DNA of 60,000 bases from Symsagittifera roscoffensis (Eukaryota > Xenacoelomorpha > Acoela > Convolutidae), in NCBI RefSeq assembly GCF_963678635.1, contig NC_087063.1, forward strand, positions 23,878,701-23,938,700. Direction: 5' to 3'. The position numbers and the translations under genes are program-made. Positions within the stretch are counted from its first letter, which is position 1. Each line of letters opens with the position of its first letter. Below the pieces are notes generated by a model, which was not told the origin of the DNA, did not search any database, and was given only the letters and a program-made list of their open reading frames with translations. Shown piece by piece: positions 21,775 through 33,370 of this stretch.

Positions 21775-22860
21775 TAGTTATCATTGGGACATTTTTTCAT
21801 TGAGTTCCCAATAACTTTTACTGGTTTGATTGGTGGTACCGCTGGTTGTTTTCAGAATATTGAACGTGGCTGCCCTGGAAAAGCGACATAACGCCGTTAT
21901 GCCAGCCTTCAATTGCATTGGGTGTTCGAATGAGATCTGCCGCCACGTTGGCATAAATTGCGATAGAAGTTTTGGCATAAACGAAAATAGCAACCTTCGA
22001 TTTCAGTTTAATATAGGGACGAAAATGCATTCAAGGCAGCTTGTTCAAAGTCAATGAAAAACGGCGTTTTCAAAAAGGCTGGTCAGGGCTTCAATAAACC
22101 TGTTGTAAATGGACTCTCTTTTGTTGCTAAGCGAAACGTCAACGCTGGGGGGATAAAAGCCGCCAATCTGGATATGTACTGTGTACAATTGATAATATTG
22201 AGACGGACATATCTTGAAGTTCCGTCACAGCGCCAAATTTTGCTGTGGGCGCGAAGAGCATTTAAGTTTTTCATGTCCCCGAGAATAAGGAACCGCTCGC
22301 TGTCTTATTTTCCGTTATCATAGAAACAAAAGGTAAATATTTGTCGAGAATGTCAAAGTGACGGTCTGTCGATGAAATCACTTCAAGAGTTTCTTTCATT
22401 TTGTTCCTAGTGAGGGTTCTTGACAGGGCTGCACGTGAAGGAAGTGAAAGCTGAATTGCAGGATTTTCGTTCTCGGTCTTGAGGCCAGCTGCTATCAACT
22501 GTTTACTTACAGGGTTGATTTGGGGTTTTGCTGTTTCTTTCAATTGACTAAATAGCTGCCTTACTTCTACGCCACCGGGGTTGGACTCATGGCTGTGCTC
22601 GTTAGTACACAGTAGCTGTGCATATTAGTAGCTCCGTCGCAAGTTATAAAAGTCATTGGGCATTTATCTGAACGCCATTGTGCACGACGCCAGTGAGAGG
22701 TAGATATATTGTCTCGCTTTTTGGTGAACTTGTGTCCGTCCAAGATATTTTGCCTTGTTGACTTCTACCGTAGAAAAAATCTGTCATATTGGTGTTCATT
22801 GTATTGGTGCTATGTGTGTAATGATATATCTCTGCGCTTTGTTTCATTATCAAAATTTTC
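21775..22860 (-). pseudogene. Broken FLYWCH-MULE transposase
   Basis: Several minus-strand frames, joined only by frameshifts and stops, carry in order: a FLYWCH zinc-finger-like segment near 22745-22590 (HKFTKKRDN, HWRRAQWRSDKCP, a final NEHSHES); a 90-residue linker at 22271-22543; a transposase segment with the conserved DGT around 22226 (IWRCDGTSRY); and a downstream part with IEGWHN near 21896-21910. An N-terminal FLYWCH finger followed by a MULE-type DDE transposase is known in animal Mutator-like elements. At least three frame changes and internal stops make it non-functional. Base composition is more GC-rich than the neighbours, as expected of former coding DNA. I could not find the element's terminal inverted repeats. 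Confidence 0.7.
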
Positions 22861-23045
22861 TCAATTATATTTCCAGTAACAGGTTAAAAATATTAATCCC
22901 TAGAAAAGAGACTTTTACCATTAGCATGATCTCCATTGGCGTCTCGAGATAATTGAGGCAGCTGAATTGAAACTATTTTCCATTGGGATATAAATACATG
23001 CATCAATCCTTGGTAATTTATGTCAAAATTAGTTTTGATTCCTTG

Positions 23046-23132
23046 GTGGGATATTTTAATTGACCTGGGTTATAGTGGCATGGGCTATTTTGTGATGGGG
23101 TACATTCGTATGGGATACATTGTCCTGTCACC
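23046..23132. repeat. 15-bp minisatellite 2, terminated by TTGTCCTGTCACC
   Basis: About five units related to TATTTTGTGATGGGG and ATTCGTATGGGATAC, ending ACATTGTCCTGTCACC exactly as in the array at 14949-15047. Confidence 0.7.
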
Positions 23133-23139
23133 AATTTTC

Positions 23140-23880
23140 AAGAACAGTTCGTTGAAGCGCTTTTGAATACTATTAGATCAGATGTGAGGTTTGGTGTTTC
23201 AGCCTCGCAGTCAATCAACAATTTTTTGAATCAGCATTCAACAACATATTTTGTTCTGTTAAAAAAGTGTCTTCGAACTTTACTAAACAATTATCCTCTC
23301 GTCCTTTCAAGAAAGGTAGGGAGATTGTCAAGTCGATTAGATTAGCCAAATTTTCGACCAATCAGTGTGCATCAAAACTAGACTTCTCAATACAAACTTA
23401 CTACATATTTTTTAGGGCTGGAGAGTCTTTTCTGATACCAGAGGGGGGCATCGTTAAGTAGATCCAAAAATGCTTTTAAAAATGTCTTCGAATTCAAATT
23501 ATTTTGCAACCAGCTAAAAACTACAAAATCATGAATCAGTGGGCCGCGATTTTTCTTAAAGTGCTGATTGAGTTTACGTCTAGTTGAGGTAAAACAATTA
23601 GCTGGCCATGTTCTTAAAACTAATCAAATTAGAATCAAAAAGAATCAAACCAGACAAACACTACTAAGTAAAACGTTTAATCTGCCAATTCAAAAACTCA
23701 TAATTTAAGGAACATCAATTAGAGATTATGATTATCATTTGATTATTAAAATTTTGATCAACAGTGTTTCGATCATAGAAAACTTATCAAAAAATGTTTA
23801 TCATAAAGCTAATCAAACATTTTCCATAAATTGAAAAAACAAATTATGCAATCTTATAAACTCAAAAAAATTGCATGAAG
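23140..23880. other. AT-rich stretch, nothing recognised
   Basis: Open frames at 23163-23461 overlap in two frames and carry no recognisable domain. I see no repeat here. Confidence 0.25.
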
Positions 23881-23889
23881 GGTCTATGA

Positions 23890-24151
23890 CAGTAGCGTGC
23901 CGACTGGGGGGCAGTTGACCGCTCCTCCCTCAATTCTGGTTGCCAAATCTTTCCAAAGGTTCCCACCTTTGGTGTAACTTTACGACATCCATTTTGGCCT
24001 GTTTTTTCAAAAATTTGCCTCTAATAGGGTCCTTTTAGTATTTTCAGAGAGCTCGGAAAATCTATTTGATCGACCTAAAAATAAGGGTCCTCAAAACTTT
24101 CAAAAATTTTTCGGAAAACCGCTCCCAGAGAATTTTTTGCGCACGCCACTG
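23890..24151 (+). mobile_element. hAT-like MITE variant with CAGTGGCGTGC-type ends, 262 bp
   Basis: The termini are CAGTAGCGTGC and GCACGCCACTG. The interior contains family C blocks (CAAAGGTTCCCACCTTTGG, GGCCTGTTTTTTCAAAAATT, GAGAGCTCGGAAAATC, GATCGACCTAAAAATAAGG), so it is a sister subfamily with different ends. The flanking octamers GTCTATGA and GTATATCT match at only 5 of 8 positions, so the target duplication is doubtful or decayed. Confidence 0.6.
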
Positions 24152-24701
24152 GTATATCTTTATGATTTTTTGGAAACTAAACGTAATTAAATTTAATGAC
24201 TAATAATATTCAATTAAATAAACTTTTTTAAACGAACAACTAATCAAATAATTTTTCATTTTTCCTGACTGTGATTTTGTTGCGTTATTCCTAAACAACA
24301 CAAATGAAAAAAACCTTATTTTGGTTGGCAAAATTTTCATTTTCAAGCTTTTGCACATATTAGTTTTTGAAAACAGTCTCAAACAAGATATATAACATTT
24401 AAAAACATAAATAAAATAACGAATTTGGATAATTCGGCCAAAATTGTCCATGATTGCGTTTTTTTTGACCGATTTTTCAGGTCTGTAATTTTTTGAGTTT
24501 TAATGCTTAAAAATGTGCGAGTGTTAACGCGCTAAAACAAACACAATTTTGGGAAAAAGTAACGCCAGACTAAATCGAAGGTCTATAATCAACATTTTCA
24601 GGTGATTTCCAGTAAATACGTTCACATTTTATTTATCTGATTCGTTTTTTCGTTAAAGCTCTTCATTGCCTATTAATCGTGAATGAATCAAAAGGTTTTT
24701 G

Positions 24702-24993
24702 TTGTTCCTACTGTTGAAGAAAGTGACGGATTATTTGTGCTCGGATTTTTTTCCCAAAATTTCAAATTTTTAGCTACACATTTTTTATGCCAACCAAAAA
24801 AAATGAACTTATCATTGTCCTAAGCTCATTTTCATCTTTTTCCCTTGTAAAAAAAAGACAATTTTACAAAAAAAGAAACAAAATCCATTTCTTTGTTGAA
24901 AATCTGATCATTTTATTCGAAGCGAACACCACTGCATATAGGTTGAATGGCAACCAGAACATTCAGGGCGCGCCTTGATACGACAATCTTGTT
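24702..24993 (+). mobile_element. Short family A Helitron-like copy
   Basis: The 5' end TTGTTCCTACTGTTGAAGAA, the body GTGCTCGGATTTTTTTCCC and the 3' end CCAGAACATTCAGGGCGCGC, CTTGATACGACAATCTTGTT. The middle is shortened and the 3' hairpin loop is changed to GCGCGCC. Confidence 0.5.
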
Positions 24994-25422
24994 TGACTTT
25001 GAAATTTTAAAATCCGCAAGCATTTTTTTGGGAGTTTAATGTAACTGTTCAGCCGGAGTTGATTACTTCAAAAAATGATCATATCAAAAAAAAGCGAACT
25101 CAAATCTTACGGCCAAATTTTTGATGACTGGGATTTTTTTCTAATTTGTCTGATTTTTGATTTTTTCAATATTCTTGAGGTTGAATGTTTATTGATGCGC
25201 AAGTGTTTATGCGCAAATTGAAAACAATTTGAGGATAGCAATAACGGCAGACTAGATCAAAGATCTGTAATATAATGGCTTAATTCAACCTTAACTTAAC
25301 CAATTAGCTAGTACCTTTATCTGTAAGCGGTTACCATTCAATCTGTTTATGTTTTAGTCATCTAATTTGTTTTTCGTTATCTTTTTTCATTGCCCATTAA
25401 TTGTACTTCAAAAAAAGAATCG

Positions 25423-25734
25423 GTGTTTCGACTTTTGAAGAAAGTGACAGAATATTTATGCTCGGATTTTCTTCTCTAGACCATTTTCGACTTTTTGGCG
25501 AGCCATTTTTGACGGATTTTTTTTTCTTTTAAAAACTCTAGAAGCACTGTCCCTCGAATTTGAATTTGATAAAGACATTTAACCTGTGATCACTTTTTCC
25601 CTACTAAACTGTCACATACAAATAAAAATTGAAAACTTATTTTTTTTGAAAAAAAAAACTGTATTTTTGTTAAGAATATTGTCAAAAATTTGGTGCTAAT
25701 TGTGCAGTAACCGACTATCCTTGTTTCATTTCAA
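25423..25734 (+). mobile_element. Chimeric Helitron-like copy: family A 5' end, family B 3' end
   Basis: The left half matches family A: CGACTTTTGAAGAAAGTGAC, GCTCGG, CGACTTTTTGGCGAGCC, GACCTGTGATCA-like sequence. The right end is family B: TGGTGCTAATTGTGCAG hairpin, TAACCGACTATCCTTG and TTT. Template switching or recombination between the two families is the simplest reading. Confidence 0.5.
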
Positions 25735-26250
25735 ATTGAAATGAGCAAATCAATTTTCAGTTTAGTAAATAGAACCGTTCAAATGGAGTTTATTTTATCC
25801 AAGAAATTGAGATTTTTTCAAAAAAGTTAACCAGAAACAGAAAAAAAAACAATTTGCTGTTTTCAAACCTCGGTTAAAATTACAAAAGTTTAAATTCTGC
25901 CAGCTGATTTTTTTTTGACAAAACTTTGGTTTGAAAACAAATTTCATTTTGAGCTTCAGAAAATGAATCTTTGGGGTTATTTAAACATTTTTTTAAGAAA
26001 ACTCAGAAGAAATTGTAGGCAGACAACTTTTATCAACAATAAAGGTACGATAAGTAATGTTTTTAGAAAATTTTTTCAAAAAAATCATTGTTGTTAAGTA
26101 TAGCTAATCAGTTGCACAATTTTTGGCGCATTTTTAAAAAAACTATTTAAGTTTTTTGGCTCGTTTCGCTTTTTTTTTAAATCGAAGACTCTATTCAAGA
26201 TATTTCTAATAACGGAAATTTTAAGATTAGATTATTTTTTCATTCAAGTT

Positions 26251-26589
26251 TTTGCTACAACTTTTGATGAAAATGTCAAAAAAACTGAGCTCGGTGTGAT
26301 TTTTTTTTTCAAGACAAATATATATTTCTAACTGCCAATTTTTTGAACTGTCATCATTTTTAGTATTTTTATCAAACGGTTTAAAACTGTCATTTTTACC
26401 AACTTGGGATAATCAACTAAAGATATATTTTGTGCTATTAACGCGTAGGCGGTGGATGTATTCAGTCTTAAGAAAAATTTTTTCATTTCGTTCAGACGAA
26501 AAGTTTAACTTTTGTAAAGCAGACAGTACCCCATAGACCTTCGACAGTCAAAATATTCGCGGCTTTGTCTTGATTTGAGCAACCTTATT
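26251..26589 (+). mobile_element. Degenerate family A copy, first of a head-to-tail pair
   Basis: The 5' TTTGCTACAACTTTTGATGA corresponds to the family start. ATTAACGCGTAGGCGG and the 3' CAGTCAAAATATTCGCGG with a decayed hairpin and GAGCAACCTTATT follow. The next copy begins without spacer. Confidence 0.45.
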
Positions 26590-26994
26590 GTTCCGATTTT
26601 GAAAGAAAATGAGATACTTGTACGCTCGGGCTGGTTTTTTGCCAGCGACTTTTCAAAAAAGTTTTTGTCTCGGTGTATCAATTCCTAGATATGCTTGCGC
26701 CCCTAGAATCTAGAATAACTGCTCGTTTTCAACTTCGGCGCTAAAAATGTTACGAGCAATATTCACGAGAGGCGAATCGTCCCGCACTATCATAAAAACG
26801 TTCAAATTGAATTGAAGCAAGCTTATTGGTCTAACTACTTCTATAAACGACTCAAAATTTAACAATTAAAACTTGATTTGTTTTTTAGCCTAAAATTCAG
26901 AGTTTTTCAGTATCTCTTTAACCAAAAGCTACTCGAGACCAGCTAATGGGCAATGGGAACATTCAGGATTCCTGCCTGATACGAGCAGTCTTGT
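26588..26994 (+). mobile_element. Family A copy, second of a head-to-tail pair
   Basis: Starts TTGTTCCGATTTTGAAAGAA directly at the end of the previous copy and finishes GGGAACATTCAGGATTCC, TGCCTGATACGAGCAGTC, TTGT. Head-to-tail junctions without spacer are known for Helitron-like elements. Confidence 0.5.
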
Positions 26995-27195
26995 CTGGTT
27001 TTTGTTAGAACTCATCAAATTTTTTGTCAAAGCAACATTATCTCCGATAGCTATTGAAAGTTAGTTTTTTAATATAATAACACTATTTCTGCCATTTTGC
27101 TCTTTATCTAATTACTATATTTGTTTAAAGACTAAACGTATAGAATTGAATGACTAATATTTTATGTCTATCGTGGTTAACCAGTTCTTGGATCA

Positions 27196-27349
27196 GCTGT
27201 ACAACTTCTCCCACAAGTGACCATAGTAGAACTCGTCTTTGTCCACTAATGCTTTGGAAAATACATCCCTGACACAAAATGGAGTTCGAACAAACGCATA
27301 ATTCAAATTGACTTCTACAATCATTTTGAAAATTGAAACAGACTTCCTT
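27196..27349 (-). CDS. Candidate terminal exon, function unknown
   Basis: On the minus strand a possible acceptor (AGCAAACTACAG before 27349) is followed by 51 open codons ending at TGA (27193-27195). The product includes VEVNLNYAFVRTPF and DKDEFYYGHLWEKLYS, with balanced composition rather than the K/N/F/I-rich output usual for chance frames here. I do not recognise the family, and no canonical AATAAA follows closely. Confidence 0.25.
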
Positions 27350-27623
27350 CTGTAGTTTGCTAGTCACCTGAATTAAAGCGTTTTACTCATTTTAAAACAT
27401 CAGTTGAACCAATTAAAGCTGAGCTTTTAAAAAGATAAATATTCTAGAATATGAATCATTTTATGCAAAAATTAAAAATATTTTCTCAATATTCACATTT
27501 TCTAAATGAATTGAACAGGGATAGAGGATTGTGCGGTTAATGTATACTCTCAAGGGCCAAGTTATGAAGAAAACCAACAAATTGTACTCGAAAACTCAAT
27601 AGCGAAATTGAGCGAAACTAAAG

Positions 27624-27740
27624 GCGTAGGGTAAGTTGGCGTAGAGTAGATCGACATAGGGTAAATTGGTACATAGGGTAGAATGGCATAGGATGAATTG
27701 GAATAGGGTAAATTGGAATAGAGTAAGTTGTTCTGTTACC
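27624..27740. repeat. 15-bp minisatellite 3
   Basis: About seven units of GGGTAAATTGGCATA with variants, ending GTTGTTCTGTTACC. Period and terminal motif correspond to the arrays at 14949 and 23046, although the unit sequence has diverged. Confidence 0.7.
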
Positions 27741-27744
27741 TTCA

Positions 27745-28805
27745 CAACAACTTTTTCAACTGGAGTTGTATTGAAAAGACAATAATCAAGCGGGGATTCA
27801 AAATCAGCAATTCCTTTGAACAATCAATTTACAGTGGCGGAAGATTTAGCGTAACAGACGCGTAGCATACTCAACTATTTCTTCAAAACGAGAACTTAGC
27901 CCACTCAAGTTTATTTCAAAAGCAGGTAGCTTTTAAGAATGTGAAAAAATAAACTTAGCATCTTAAACAAAAAATATATACCCTTACTTATGTTTCAGAC
28001 AATCTTCATCCAGTCTTTTAACTCGTTAACCTTTGTAAATTGGTATATGTGTTTCAAAAACTAGTTGCCACTACAAAAAACGGCTCGTTTCAATTATACA
28101 TCCCTAGGTGGTGAAAAATGAATAAGAAAATTTTAACAACAAAATTGGATCGATAGTACTAAGAAAGGCAAAATAGTAATATACACATGTCTAAAACTAT
28201 TCAGCTCACTTATTTACGCTTCAAACTGGCTCGTTTTTCTAACTTTTATCCACTAATTTTTCATAAATATGAGACCAAATGCGTTTCCAACAGTAATTCA
28301 TGTCACATTTTGTGCTTATTTCCATGTTATTTTTGTTTTCAATTTTATCATTTAAGCATTTATATCCAAAAAAAACCAATTACTAAACGCCATTAAAAAA
28401 TCGGCCGAAAATTTCATTTCAAATATAGACAAATTTCATTTCAGTTTTTAAGTGATACTTTTTTAACTACGAAGAAGTACACCTTTTTGATTTAGGGAAT
28501 TCTATTTCGAATAAGTGTTCTAAACATTTGATTCCAACTAAATTGTTTTCTATGAGGTATTTAAAATCGACCGGAAAAAGCACGATGGCACAAAATTTTT
28601 GTGAAGTTAACTCCAGTGATATTCTTCATGTGGAAAAAATACTTTCCAATGTTTTTTTTTAAAAGTAGCTCAAAATCCAGTGATACAATCTGAATTGAAA
28701 GTTTTTTTAATTAAAAGTCATTGCATTGTTCGAGTAAACACATAGTTTGGGTTGTCGCGAGAATTAATCTTCTGGGTTTCAAACTCTATCTAGTTTTGTA
28801 TATAA
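27745..28805. other. AT-rich stretch, nothing recognised
   Basis: No repeat family of this window and no bounded open frame. Confidence 0.3.
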
Positions 28806-28810
28806 CATTT

Positions 28811-28850
28811 CATCAAGACTGCTCGTATCAGGGCGAAACCCCGAAAGTCT
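28811..28850 (-). mobile_element. Family A 3' end, minus strand
   Basis: On the minus strand GACTTTCGGGGTTTCGCCCT, GATACGAGCAGTCTTG: the family A hairpin region and tail without the rest of the element. Confidence 0.55.
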
Positions 28851-29199
28851 ATCGAGAAGTGTTCGCTTAAGAAAAAATTGATGAAACTCTCAAAAAAATC
28901 TTGCTGAAAACACACGCTAGGAATGCTTTGTTTAGTCATATTTTTTTATACTAAGAATCCAGACTCTTTGAATCAGTCGGCTCGCAAAAAGCTTGTTCTG
29001 AGCAAGCTATTCAAAATTTTTATTATTTTAAGTTATTTCATTTTGTGAACCCGTTTGCAAAGTTTCAAGTTTTTTGCTGCATTACTCATTCGAGGCCGCT
29101 TAAGCGATGACACTATGAAATATTTGAAAGTGTTTCAAGACATACAAGGATTAGCAAAAAACTCATTTTTTTCTTAACAGGCTTTACAAGCATTGAAAG

Positions 29200-30215
29200 T
29201 TAGGGAAACTTGATTCGTGAAAAAAGAATTCTAACACAGCTAGTCAAGTGCTTATTCTTTAATTTTTTAAAAAGATTTTTTTCCACGAATCGATTCAAAA
29301 ATTGTTCCACATTTTCTAAGCAGGTCACTCAAGCAAGAAAAATTTTCAATTTTGTTATGTTAATAAAAACTTTACATCACACAATTGGTTTCTAAAATAA
29401 TGAAACTTTGCAATTTGTCAAGTATATTAAAAGTGCAAATAAGTTCGCAAAAATTATGTTTGTTATCGATTCAGATCACGGCAGAGTTTTTCTAAGCAAT
29501 TGGAGACCGTTTTTTGCAGTAATTCGTACCGTGAATTAGTTAGCTATAGTTTACTCTTGCCAGCAAGCCTCTCAGTTATTGAAGCTTTTGAAAAATTTGA
29601 AAAAAAAATTAGTAGCGTGAAACGATTCGAAAAAACTGAAGAATATCTAAACCAGCTATCCAAACAAAAAAATCTAAATTTTTCAATCTAAATTTCAACG
29701 TGAGCCGACTCGCAAAGCAGTTCATATTTTCTTACGGCTTCAAAAACTTAGAAAACCGAGTTGGTTCATAACTTGATTCGATTTGCAGTAGTTTGGTTTT
29801 GAAGACAATTAGAGCAAATTCGAATATTTCAATTTCGAAACTAGAAAATTCCAAGTTGTTTTCATAGTTTGAATCGATTTATAAAAACTTGAGGCTTTTT
29901 AAGCATGTGAAATAACCCTTTGAAAAAAGTTGTGCTATTTTCTTTGCTGGAATCGATTCTCGAAAATTGTGAAGTTTTCAAGGCAAGCCATTGAGCAATT
30001 AACTTATTTAGGAATAAAACTCAAACACTTCAATCAATTTGATAGTTTAAAACGATTTGCAAAAAAAGTTTAAAAATTTTATGCTTTTTAGAAAAAAAAA
30101 CTTTTGAAGGAATTGTGAGCCGGCTAGCAAGCAGAAAGTTTCAAAACATTTCAACTTGTTTCCATTGCTGGAGTTGATTCGCACAAAAAAACAGTTTGCG
30201 ATTTTTAGTCAGGTT
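29200..30215. repeat. Degenerate tandem repeats around a GATTCG/GCAAAA motif
   Basis: A motif like GAATCGATTCGCAAAAATTG recurs near 29288, 29466, 29772, 29872, 29950, 30051 and 30174, often followed by a TTTTCAAGCAAG-type segment. The spacing is irregular (about 80-180 bp) and similarity is low, so boundaries are unsure. Confidence 0.35.
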
Positions 30216-30219
30216 GCTT

Positions 30220-32160
30220 TACACTGAAACAAATCTGTGCACTCAAAAGTTCGGACAGAAAATTGACAAACATTTTCTAGCCTTAAAGTGGAAACAGCTC
30301 CATTTTTTCTGATTAATTGAATTTTTTGATGAAAAAAAAATCTTAAATACTCCAGACTACAGAATCATTGAAAGATATATAACTTTGCAGGCCTTCTCAA
30401 AACGTTGAGCCTAGAAAATTTTTAACGTTGCACTCGACAAAATCACAATATTGCGTTCAGTTAAACGATGCGTCTAAGGTACCGTGAGCTTAAGACGCGC
30501 GGTAAATTCCTAACTTAACCGCATCGAAGCCTGCAGTTTTGTTGATCGGATCTACATTTTTAAAAAATTCTTGAAAAAGGTATTTTATTAATAAGATTAA
30601 AAAGGTCAAACTTCCGATCAATCAGAATGCAGCGAAGTTAAAACTTTCAATAGAAAACTCTTGAGCTATTTTAGTGTTCTTAAAGGTTGGAAATTCTTTA
30701 GTAGATAGTTAAGTAGATCCAGTTTATCTCTTAGCAAAATTACGCTAAATTGTTGTCTTGGTTGTGGTACAAACTTAATTTTGGTTTCTGCAAACTAGAG
30801 ACAATCTACTTAATTGTTGAGCAAATCTCAATTTTGTAACTCGGGGCAGTTTTATGCGTCAAAAATTGTCACTTGCTACCACTATATCAGCCGAAGTCAA
30901 GCTGTTGTAGATCTGAAGCTAAAGGTCAAAGAAGAAATCGTCTTCGCGAACTATCATTGGCATGGCAGCAGATCAAGAACACCATCCATCTCATGTTTTC
31001 AAGCTAAATATTTACCACTGTGCTTAGTTTTTCTCAATTTCAAAACCAATTGGATGTGATTTTTTTTTTATTTTATATGAGGTACCTGGGTACTTTTTGG
31101 GGAAAATGTGTTGTATTTTTTGCATAAAAATACTCAAATTGCATAAACTATCTGCATAACTTTTTTGAAACTTTCAGATGGAAAAAAACTTCAAGATTCT
31201 TAAAAAACTAAAATGTTGCTTTAATGATAAGAGCTTGGTGCTTTTGGATTTTTCTAAAACTTTAAATGCCAAATTGAAAATCAAGATCTTGTAAGAATTT
31301 TGTAATATTTTTATAGGCCTTTGAATTTTTGCCTACTTGACAAGGGATTTTATTAATTTTCCTCCTAGATGGAAAATTTTTATAAGAACTAGAAATCCGC
31401 TTTACTCATGACAATCATTACATATAACTACGTATAATTCTTCACTACGTAAGTTTCACTCTGATTGATAGTACGTATTACACGTAAACAAACTGGAAAA
31501 CAAAAACTCTTTACACAAATTGCCAAAAACTTAAATATTGGAAAATTATACTAAATACATATGATCAAAGTCAAACTCAAATACTCAGGGTGGTTAATTT
31601 TCTCCAACTTTGTTTCGACTATGATTAATTACAATTGACTATTACAATTTTTTGTTTTCTTATTAAGAACTTGAAGGAGTTTTGTTTTGAACAGTCTGGA
31701 TAATTTTTAAGCCTTCAACGAATAATTTTAACGACGTTTCAATTGTAACTTTTTTGTTCGGAAAATCCATGAGATTTTAAAATCTCCAAGTCGAGATATT
31801 GAATGCGAGCTATTATGGTTTCCTGTAAATGCTCATCCACGTTGTGCCAACCTAAGATGAATCGCGGAAGCGAAGTGGTCAAAAGTTTCTCTTTTCCCTG
31901 CGTGTGGGTATTTTTCAACCAAAAATTTTTTCAGATAGCTCGAAAGTAAGTCAAAACATCCAAGGCTCCATTTGTTTTGTTTGAAGCACATTTTCTCTTT
32001 ATTACTTTGAAGGTATGTCTTCTCTCGAACTGTTGAAAACAAATGTAGGAAGGCGAGTGAGGGTAAAAAATTTCGAAAAATGCAATAACAGATTTACCGT
32101 ATTCGCTCAACTTTATGAGCTCTCTGTCACAATTTTCATTGTTGTTATCTCTTAAGAAGT
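30220..32160. other. AT-rich stretch with unassigned coding-like frames
   Basis: A block around 30930-31040 resembles 20860-20975 (both contain a TCGCGNACNATCAT-like piece), suggesting a very old repeat. A minus-strand frame at 31833-32042 includes YLKKFLVEKYPHAGKRETF and looks like a decayed gene, but I cannot assign it. Confidence 0.25.
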
Positions 32161-32164
32161 TTCT

Positions 32165-32335
32165 TCTCTGCTCGCGCTATGTTTTGTCCGTTCTCGAAGT
32201 ATATTTCGACAGTGCTCGAGGTATGTTTCGACACTGTCTCGACTATTCTTTTTTCTCGAACACTGACTTTTTGTCGAGCACTGCTCGACTTTGAAAGTCG
32301 GAACATACAGTGAGCACTTCGACCCAGGTAGCTAC
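32165..32335. repeat. Cluster of TCGA motifs (first)
   Basis: At least nine TCGA tetramers occur within about 150 bp, mostly as CTCGA or TTCGACA. Part repeats as TATATTTCGACAGTGCTCGA and TATGTTTCGACACTGTCTCG. An inverted GTCGGAACATACAGTG follows. It resembles 47345-47500. Confidence 0.45.
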
Positions 32336-32399
32336 CTCTCGTTAGTTTCAGCCAATCAGATTTGACTAAATTAGATTCTGTTTTCAATGGACGGAGTAA

Positions 32400-33370
32400 G
32401 TAAAAAATCCCTGGGGCGGTAATTCAAGAAGCAATGAGCTCACATTTGACCTAAACGCTTTTTCACGACGCCCATTGCCGACTAGTTTTGCGTTCGGTTC
32501 ATCAAGGAGTGTTAAAAAAACACTTTAAATCTAAAAAAAGCGTTTTTATGTTCCTATAAAAACCATTCAAATTTAATACAGACAATGTGATGGCAGGCAA
32601 TGATCTAAGAAAACCAAATGATTTATATTCCAAAATTTGGACATTGTGGTAAAGCTTTTATCATTTTTATTGTTACTAGACTGTAACTCATAACAAATCG
32701 TTTTATTGATTAAGTAAAAGCAATTTTTTTGAAAAGCTTTGAAACAGGCAACCAAGCGTCTCAATAATTTTGAAAAACGAATGAACTTAGTTGACTTAAT
32801 AAATAGCCGTTTGACATCAGTCAAAACTCCTATAATTAGCTATAAAAGTCTTGATTAATCAATTTAAAAAAATTGCTTAGCATCAATCGAATTCTCAACA
32901 TGCTAAATGACAGCTAATTGACAGTCATATTTGCATAAAATAGTTTTTCGATCTTGAATAAAAGCATGATTTTTAATCAAATTCCATTTGTATAATAAAA
33001 GCTCTCAATTGCTCTGAGTATTTCACAGAAAATGTATTTGCTCAAATACAAAAAAAATATGTAGATTGACATAAATTGCAATTTGAATTGCAAACTTGCT
33101 CATATTAGCAGGGTAATCTTTTCACCAGCGCGTAATTGCAAATACCACAACTAAACTTAAAAATGGTTTGTTATCCCAAATTGGCATTTTTCGGGCTGCC
33201 TAAAATTTAGAAAAAACTGATTGAAATTTTAATTTTGAGCTCAAGAAATTAATATTTGTAAAATTGTATACAATATTTAGCCAGAATGTACTAGGTTACT
33301 TTAAATTAATCGGACAAAACAAACAGAATTGATTTTTTGAAACAGTTCCTCTCACATAAGTTTAACATTA
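32400..33370. other. AT-rich stretch, nothing recognised
   Basis: No gene or repeat family is seen here. Confidence 0.3.

Noticed and set aside
23890-24151. 8-bp target duplication around the CAGTAGCGTGC element
   Set aside because: GTCTATGA and GTATATCT agree at only 5 of 8 positions, too few to claim.
31833-32387. Two minus-strand coding-like frames
   Set aside because: They overlap stops and the TCGA cluster, and match no family I know. A decayed gene is possible but unsupported.
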